Part shown: positions 56,686 to 64,000 of the stretch, piece after piece
Layout of the letters: the number at the start of each line of letters is the position of its first letter
Position numbering within the stretch: position 1 is the stretch's first letter
NCBI GenBank assembly: GCA_023053685.1
Contig: JALIGW010000003.1
Location: 44,276,496 to 44,340,495, forward strand
DNA from: Diadophis punctatus similis
Lineage: Eukaryota > Chordata > Lepidosauria > Squamata > Dipsadidae
Direction: 5' to 3'
Length of the DNA stretch: 64,000 nt
Notes under the pieces: generated by a model
Databases searched by the model: none
What the model saw: only the letters and a program-made list of their open reading frames with translations
What the model was told of the DNA's origin: nothing
Translations under genes and position numbers: made by a program

Positions 56686-57310
56686 CCGTATTTTTCGGAG
56701 TATAAGACACACCCTTTTCCTCCCTAAAAGTGGCTGAAAATTTGGGTGCGTCTTATACTCCGAATGTAGCTTTTCCGAAGCTTTTTTCCCCAGCCCTAAC
56801 TAGGTGCTAACGATCTTCCCAGCTCTTACCTTGCAGGCTTTTTCATTGTTACTCTCTCCGAAGAATGTTTTTCCAGCCCTAAGTCTTTGCAGGTTTTTTT
56901 TTCATTACTCTACTTGCTCCAAAGAAGTTTTTTTCCAGCCCTAACCAGGTGCTAACGATCTTCCCAGCTCTTACCGGCTTGCAGGCTCTTTCATTGTTAC
57001 TCTCTCAGAAGAATGTTTTTCCAGCCCTAAGTCTTTGTAGGGTTTTTTTTCATTGCTCTACTTGCTCCAAAGAAGTTTTTTTCCAGCCCTAACCAGGTGC
57101 TAACGATCTTCCCAGCTCTTACTGGCTTGCAGGCTCTTTCATTGTTACTCTCTCAGAAGAAGGTTTTTTAAGTCCTAACCAGGGGATAAAATAATGTGCT
57201 GAAGCTGACCAGACTAAGGACGCTAGCCAGATGAATACCTGGTAGGCAGATTTTTTCCCCTATTTTCCTCCCCAAAAACTAAGGTGCGTCTTATACTCCG
57301 AAAAATACGG
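56686..57310. mobile_element. TA-flanked TIR element (family 2) with internal tandem repeat
   Basis: The ends CCGTATTTTTCGGAGTATAAG and ACTCCGAAAAATACGG are inverted and TA-flanked (56684-56685, 57311-57312). Inside, a unit of about 146 bases starting CAGCCCTAAC is repeated about 2.6 times from 56791, 56936 and 57084. The copy at 3008-3379 has only one unit. Confidence 0.85.
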
Positions 57311-57312
57311 TA

Positions 57313-58885
57313 TATATAACATGAAAGTATATCTTTAACCCTCACCCCATCTTCAAATAATATATTTATTTGGAAAACTTCAATCTCCTATAAAAATAGT
57401 TACGTTCCCACAGAGCCTGAAATTTCATAAAAGGAAGTAGCATTGTTTCTACATAATTTTAGAAGAAATATCTATTCAAATCTTCAGAATGAGTGATGAA
57501 AAATATGGAACTGGGACTTTATTTGGACACAGTAAAACAGTGCAAGTGCTACAATATATTGTGGAGGGGAGACACTTAGGGTTTTTAATGACTGGAAGGT
57601 TCCCAAGTCATCATATATAGATAATTTAAAAAAAATATCAGTTGTGGCAAGAATCAAGTGCTTTGAATCCTTATTTCATGCACATTTCTAAGAAAAGAGA
57701 TGTCACATCTATATTTTCCTGTGGCTTTATATCAAAGTGCCACTGTCCATAACCAACATCTCTGACCAACTGTCTTAAAATTCTAGCATTGGCAAAGCCA
57801 AACCATTCCAAATGCGGCCAAAACAGCATTTTGTATGGAAACAAACACAAGCAATTGCTAATGCTAAGCTTGCCTGAAAACCCAAATATTTTTGCAGAAG
57901 CATTTATAGCTTCAGGTGCTGCTCTATCTTATCAAGAGAGTCTGGCAGATTATAAAAACAAGGAACAAAATAGCTGCTTTATAAGTAGATGGTGTTTTCA
58001 GCTTTTGTACAAGCACAGTCCAGAGCAGAGCTGCCAAAATTATCTGAGGCAGTTCCCAGATAGAAAAGTGGTGCCAGTCTCCCTTAAAATTTTGTCAGTC
58101 CTTCAGTGTGATAGTCAAACTTGGAAACAATTAACCTGAAACAAAAGCCCAGGATTAATTTCGCTGCCTGCATTCTTACAAAATGGCTGACAGTCAGCCA
58201 TTTTGTCATTTAGATTTACGATAGAAACGGTGCAGTAATTTAATGTTGGGTTCAGGTAATCTTTTCCAATGAAAGCAGCAAGAGCAGCAGCAAAAGTGTT
58301 TTGAAATGTTTAAGACTTTTAGAAACAGTATAGACTTGCTGCATGCTGAATATTTGTTCGATTATCCTGCTTCAAAACTATTTTTTTTAAAGCCTGCAGC
58401 AATAACAATGATCAAATGCTTTCTTTTGTGTGTATTCTTTTGAAGGAATGGAATTATAGTTTTTAGGGGTTGCTCTCAAGAGAGAGAAGTGAAATTATAG
58501 AAATACTACTTGGAGTCCCTAACTTTATTGTTTATATCCACTTCCTGCTCTCATTCTAAGCAGCTAACAATCATTCTGTTAAAATCACACTGTGATTCAT
58601 AACATGCACATATATAAAAGATATCCAGTCACCATGTCTCTGGAACAGGCAGAAAGGCAGCACATGGCGGCTACCTGAGTGAAAAACAAACATAAAGGCA
58701 ATGCCATTGCAGGGGGTATTTCAAAGGGGAAAGGTACTTTTCATTTTTCTCCCCTTGAAATAGCATGTGGACCTGAGAGAAGGATGGAGGCATCTACAAA
58801 AGGGAAGGTCAGAAAGGGGAAGATGGTGGCCACAACTACATAGTAAGAGACTGGCCCTATTTTTACATATTTGGATGTAAAAAGG
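57313..58885. other. Unassigned; one 116-codon frame
   Basis: A frame at 57789-58139 (+) encodes 116 residues without a recognisable domain and is probably chance. No repeat family recognised. Confidence 0.4.
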
Positions 58886-58893
58886 GGTGGAGC

Positions 58894-59089
58894 CAGCGGT
58901 AAAATTTACTTACCTTCCCTACCGGTTCAGAAGCGCGCGAATTGCGCATGCGCAGAGGGCTAAAAAATGGCGGCATCCGAGCGGGTTGGCGGAGCCTCGT
59001 GCTGCCGCTGCTACCAGTTCTCTGAACCATTGGCTGCCACCGCTACCAGTACAGCCGAACCAGGCCGAATCGGTAGCATTTCACCCCCG
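58894..59089. mobile_element. Non-autonomous hAT element
   Basis: The ends CAGCGGTAAAATTTAC and GGTAGCATTTCACCCCCG are inverted with mismatches. The 8-bp duplication GGTGGAGC is perfect (58886-58893, 59090-59097). It has TTGCGCATGCGCAGAGG internally, like 35831-36162. Confidence 0.9.
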
Positions 59090-59097
59090 GGTGGAGC

Positions 59098-62000
59098 TTT
59101 AGGCACATGATCATGACTGCCAGCTTGGCTTTTTTTAATCTCTTCTGGGGGCATCTCTCGTGAAATTTAGTTTAGTATCAGAGCACATTCTAGTTATGAC
59201 TTTTTTCACTGTTCTTAACTGCTTGAAAAGAAAGCAGATCATTGTTCTGTATTTTTAAATAGGTATATTTAACTTCCTTGACCGAATATGACTCTGCACC
59301 CATCTTGCCAGAATCTCTCCCTCGTTCTTTTAAAAATGTTGGATCAAGAGATGAAGCAGAACCTAAATGGAACTAGTTTTTTAAATTACAAATAATCTTA
59401 TGCAGTTTATGGCACTTTCGGCGATCACATTCCACATGGCAATTGTAAGAGAAATGAATGGATCCTTGTGGGAATTAATTGCACTTTCTCAGCAACAAAA
59501 CTTGGCAGACTGGGAAAATGCAGCGTCTCTGCAAAGTAACCCTTTCTTAGAGATAAGACTATCTGGAAGTCTGCAACAAGTGACTACTGTACTGGATGTG
59601 TAGTGGACTTAGAAAAGTCAATAGGTGGCCAACCACAGCTGTTACACTATTTGGGGGAAAAGACCTACCTTTTTAACCAGCCCCTCCCTCCCTCCCTCCC
59701 TCTCTCCTTTGCTTCAACTATAATCAAAATCAAGAATTCTGAGCAACAGTTCTAGTAAGTGATAAATGAGTTGTTTAAATGTACTGACTGATGGTGTAAT
59801 ACTGTATACAGCTATTCAGGTTAGTTCACTGAGGCCTATTCTCTGAATAATAGGAATGAGATGTACAGATAAGTATAGCTTCACTATATTGAAATATTTA
59901 AAACTTCCATTATAATTACAAATACACACACATAACTTTCATGTTCCTGTATCATCCTTTTGATTTACTAATTATCCAATAATTATGTATACACTATTTC
60001 TAAATGTAATCATAACACAAATTGTAATTGCAAATTAGTTCTATGCCAGCAAAGTATTTATTTTACTGACTAAAATAACTTGCAGAAAGCCAGTCATGAT
60101 ACCTATAAAGCTTCAGTACACTAAAGTCTTATGCTATATACATGATGAAACGTTTTGCTGTTTAAAGAATCCAACAGAGATCAGTACAGTAAGAAAGAAA
60201 ATGGTTCAAACAGTAACTCTTAAGAACTATACTTTGTACTGAATTTATTCAACTGAAAATGAATAGCTTGAAGCAACAGTATTTCCTGTTAAATACACTC
60301 TTATCAGCAGCATATAATTCTTTTATTCTGGAAAATCACTTCTTGTATCTATTACATTTTTCCAAATTCCAGTTCCTATCTATTGTGTACAATTATTTCT
60401 CTAGATATAAAATTTTGGTTGGGAAAAATAGGTATATTTTATATTCCTATTATGTATAAAATATGGCATAAAATGCCATATTTTTAGTGATCCGGAGGAA
60501 AAAAGGGCATTTATAGGTATACAGACCCAGACACCTTTACCACTGCTACTGGTGCTAAGTTACTAAAAGCCTTAAAGTTCACTGTCTTTCCAACATGTGC
60601 TCAGAAAGAGTCAGGATTGTTTTCTTCCCTTTCTTGTGCTATTGAATAGAGATATATTTCTTGGAGTAACTGATGCAACTACATATCCAAATCTTTTCTG
60701 CTGAATGATATGGTTTATCCATGTGGTGTCTCCTACAGTTATTAATTGGCAGGGGTATAAGGGCAATTATCTTGCAGTGCTAACTCTATCCTCACTACAA
60801 GCAACTTTGAAACAGTGTTATCCAATCAGTCACAACAGTGCTTCTCTTAAACATGTAATTTATCAAGACATGGACACCTTTGAAGAAAAAAAAAGCATGC
60901 AAAGATAGATGCCAGGTTTAAAAAAACCCACTGGTTTAAGCACTGCCCTTACACCATGCCTTATCATAATCACATTGGTCAATGATATACAATTATTTAC
61001 AGTTCTGGCATTTAATCAAATAATAACTCATTTCAGACATCCAGGAAATGGATAGTAGGACCATTTCCTTTGATGCTATGAACAATCTTCCCAACCAATT
61101 TGAGGCACAGTTCCACAATCCTCACTGTATTGCATCAAGAAATGCTCCAATGATAACTTACAGTAATTACTCATTTTGGCATCCCAGTCTATTTGCAATG
61201 CCCAATGATGTCAAAATGACCCCCAGGAGTTTGTCTCCAACTCAGGTTTTATTCTGGCCCAAGTTTCTCTGTTTTGTTGAGGATGGTGCATACAGAGTCA
61301 AAAAGGTTAGGTTCAAATATGACTGGATAGTCACATCCAGCTTCTTTGTTTCCCTCTCCTAACCTGGCAGCAGCCATCTTGCTTGCCTTGAAAAAGGGAA
61401 GCAGGAAATAAGCTAGAGAGGTGGGGGAACCTTGGAGAATGTTGGTTATGTTCCAGAAAACATCTTGCCTCCATGCAACCAGGACCAAAGAGTTAAGCTT
61501 GAGAAAGATCAGATTCTGAGGCTTCATGCTTTTATTTGGCCGATGTACAGGAGAAATGCATCTTTCCTAGAACTGCTTGCTGGCACAAAGTAGAAACATG
61601 ACTCAGCTCATAAACACATAAACTGTGGAAAATTTCCCAATGGGAAAAGGCAGGAGTAATGGAAACCACCTGGTCATGTCAAACACTATTGACCCTGCCT
61701 TAGTAGGAAGCTGTAGTAATATTTCAATATTTTAAAGCAATTATGGAGACTATAGATTCTAGAAGGCTTCTTCTACAACATGCTTACAAAGAGAAAGCCA
61801 GTTGTTTTTGTGTGTTAAAGGTAAGATCAGAGGAGTCTTTCCTACATGTCTGCTTTCCATACTGGAGCAGTGATTAATAGCTCAGTGTAATTACTCGGTA
61901 ATTCTAATGTGTGTGCCAGATCTTAAGTGCTACCTTTTTGAACCAGTAGGAACATTTGACATTTTAAGAGCATGCCAGAGACAAAGAAAATGGCTGCTGC

Positions 62001-63091
62001 AGGAGCTTATTTCTAGCTGACCCTATCCTCAGCCCTTCAGCATCCATTTTATATTTGGAGTGGATCAGTGGTGTTTTGGCTTTCTCATCTAGAATGGCAG
62101 ATGAACATACTTCTGTAAGTGGAAGGATGGGCTACCCTTTTATCTTGCTTTCCCTTTGCCATTGAGAAGAGAGTAAGAGCCAAGATGATCAAAAGGGGGA
62201 AAGCAAGACAAATAGTTGGATCTTCACTAAATACATCGTCTACATTCGTGACCAGTACCTTCAGATATTCTCTCCTCTATTCTGCAGGCTATTTTATGAA
62301 TATTCCAGGTGTCCCCATTTTTGCTGCCTTTATAGCCATTTCCTATTCAAGAAAACAACAAAGATATATTGACATTTCTTGTAATGGCTAGCCTCCAGTC
62401 AAAATATAATTGGATTGCTATGAAGATAATTTCACTCCAAAACTGGGACTGTATCTTTGTCTAGAAGTGCCCCATATCTTGCTTAGTGAGATATAGGTCA
62501 ACGACCTAGTGTTACAAGCATTGCTTCCATTCAAATAGCTACTATTCAATTATCACAAGGTTTACTAAAATCTGCTTCTGAAGCCAAAACCTGATCAATA
62601 GGCATAATCAGAAGATCACATTAAAAACTTAGTATCTTAATAATTGAAGGCTGCTAGATTTTCTTCACAGTACAAAAAAGAAATAATAACAAAATTTGAA
62701 GCAAACTTCCCAAGTTCAATTCAACCGACCCTTTATATGGGACTATGTAGTACTATGCAATATTGTGAACTCAACTAAAATGTCTCATTTCAGAACATGC
62801 CAACTGGATGGTAATCTAGCAATCTCAATCCCACAGAACAAATAGCCATAGAGGCACAGAGCCCAGGAGCCAGACAAGTTTCATACAGATCTTCTATGCC
62901 AACTGGAATCAGCTATCACCAATACAAGGATCATTTTCCATTCATCCTAGAATGTCCACGAGAGGCCTTCTGCCATGATTAGAATACTACTTTCATGCTA
63001 GAATATCTTATACTGACTTTTAGACAGCTACTGAGATGGAGGGTAAATGATGAGGACATGGCCTGAAAAACAATGACGGATCTTTGCACCA
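59098..63091. other. Unassigned 4 kb, no gene seen
   Basis: Single-copy-looking AT-rich DNA. I see no exon with matching splice sites, no recognised repeat and no RNA gene. Frames up to 104 codons (61048) lack motifs. Confidence 0.45.
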
Positions 63092-63099
63092 GATTAGCA

Positions 63100-63230
63100 T
63101 AGGGTATCAAACTCGCGTGGTCACGGCATCGTCACATGATGTATCACGACTCCCCCCTTTTCTAAACTGGGCGTGGGTGTGGCCAACGCTTAACGTATCC
63201 GGCCCAAAGGCTGTGAGTTTGACACCCCTG
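63100..63230. mobile_element. Non-autonomous hAT element
   Basis: The termini TAGGGTATCAAACTC and GAGTTTGACACCCCTG are inverted. A perfect 8-bp duplication GATTAGCA flanks it (63092-63099, 63231-63238). The first bases of the left end are mutated relative to CAGGGG. Confidence 0.88.
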
Positions 63231-63439
63231 GATTAGCATGCTGATGAGCCCTTTTAATGCTGCATGAGTCAAACCTATGAGCTGTGGGCAGTGAATTAAT
63301 GTAAGTGTTCAAATGGGATTATCTGTAGAAAGCTATTTATGAAGCTTGTGAATTATAAGCAGAATAGCTTTCTGCTCATTCTCTTCAAAAGGAAGGTAAA
63401 GAAGATTCCTTAGATCACTATAAAACTGGCTCCTCCCAG

Positions 63440-63688
63440 TTTATTTATTTATTTATTTGTGAGATTTATATACCGCCTCACAGTGCAAGCACTCTCTAAG
63501 TGGTTTACACCATTAAGCAATGTATATATTTACATTGCCCCCAACAATCTGGGTCCTCATTTTACCTACCTCGGAAGGATGGAAGGCTGAGTCAACCTTG
63601 AGCTGGTGAGATTTGAACCACTGACCTGCAGATCACAGTCAGCTAAAGTGGCCTGCAGTACTGCCTCTAACCGCTGCGCCACCTTGCT
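63440..63688 (-). mobile_element. MIR-like tRNA-SINE, minus strand
   Basis: Near-identical layout to 13530-13782 and 54328-54587. The TTTA tail is at the left and the inverted tRNA-like head 'gctgcgccacctt' at the right. Confidence 0.88.
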
Positions 63689-64000
63689 CATGTTCTTTCC
63701 AATGTAAAAGTCTATTTGATACATCCTATTAAGAGCACTCTTTCTGATTGGAGCCATTGATAGTATATAGGCTATATATATTTGTAGTGTTATGTAGGTA
63801 ATAAAATTTAGGAAAAGCTGACTGAGAGCAGCATTGCCAGGCCCCTTGAGTTCTCTGGCTACCACTCCAGCTGTAGCTATTGTATAGATGACTTGCATTC
63901 CCATCACCTGACCAATGACGGATGGGAGATATTGCATCTTTGGCAGTGTTGTTTCTTATCCTTGCATTTGAGAGACAGAAAGAAAGAAAGAACAAAGACC
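63689..64000. other. Unassigned window end
   Basis: A minus-strand frame (63566-63937) overlaps the SINE. Its upstream part is hydrophobic, but no family was recognised. Confidence 0.4.

Noticed and set aside
57789..58139. 116-codon open frame as a possible gene
   Set aside because: No domain, signal peptide, splice pattern or second supporting exon; the length is compatible with chance in AT-moderate DNA.
63566..63937. Hydrophobic 123-codon minus-strand frame, considered as a membrane-protein exon such as MTCH1, a PI16 neighbour in mammals
   Set aside because: About a third of it is SINE sequence, the rest matches no MTCH1 block I know, and there are no convincing splice sites.

Overview
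The window is nuclear DNA from a squamate reptile, most likely a snake. The evidence is the repeat content: tRNA-derived SINEs ending in ACCTTT units, several CR1-group LINEs including a 3' end that runs into an (ATTCT)n microsatellite, and many short hAT and TA-flanked inverted-repeat elements. The coding sequence is split by introns, with consensus GT/AG junctions. Nothing bacterial is present.

The only host gene I can support lies on the + strand between about 14.4 and 23.4 kb. Four exons (14377-14595, 17011-17120, 19773-19861, 21818-22600) join in compatible phase. They encode most of a CAP-superfamily protein that best fits peptidase inhibitor 16 (PI16): the second half of the CAP domain, a short Cys-rich hinge, and a long Ser/Thr/Pro-rich stalk carrying a Pro-Lys repeat array. 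A candidate further exon is at 23312-23376. The exon with the signal peptide and the start of the CAP domain was not found and is probably upstream of the window. No C-terminal GPI or membrane signal was found.

Nearly everything else recognisable is transposon. 0-13.8 kb: SINEs, TA-flanked elements, a hAT element, LINE fragments, and a CR1 element with an uninterrupted 1001-residue endonuclease/reverse transcriptase frame (10.3-13.5 kb). 13.9-23.4 kb: the PI16 exons, with introns holding a perfect 140-bp-arm inverted duplication, a fold-back mariner, four hAT elements and SINE/LINE fragments. 24-36.2 kb: nested TA and hAT elements, and a solo LTR inside a TA element. 36.2-38.8 kb: no recognised feature. 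38.8-48.5 kb: a TA element, a long minus-strand LINE, two more CR1 copies (one splitting a hairpin-bearing repeat) and a degenerate reverse transcriptase of another lineage. 48.5-64 kb: sparse, with scattered SINEs, hAT elements, microsatellites and a TA element with internal tandem repeats.

Most hAT boundaries were fixed by 8-bp target-site duplications read directly from the sequence; those with one mismatch or none are stated. The TA-flanked class was fixed by matching inverted ends. No tRNA, rRNA, CRISPR array or second host gene was found. Homology statements rest on remembered family motifs, not on a search.
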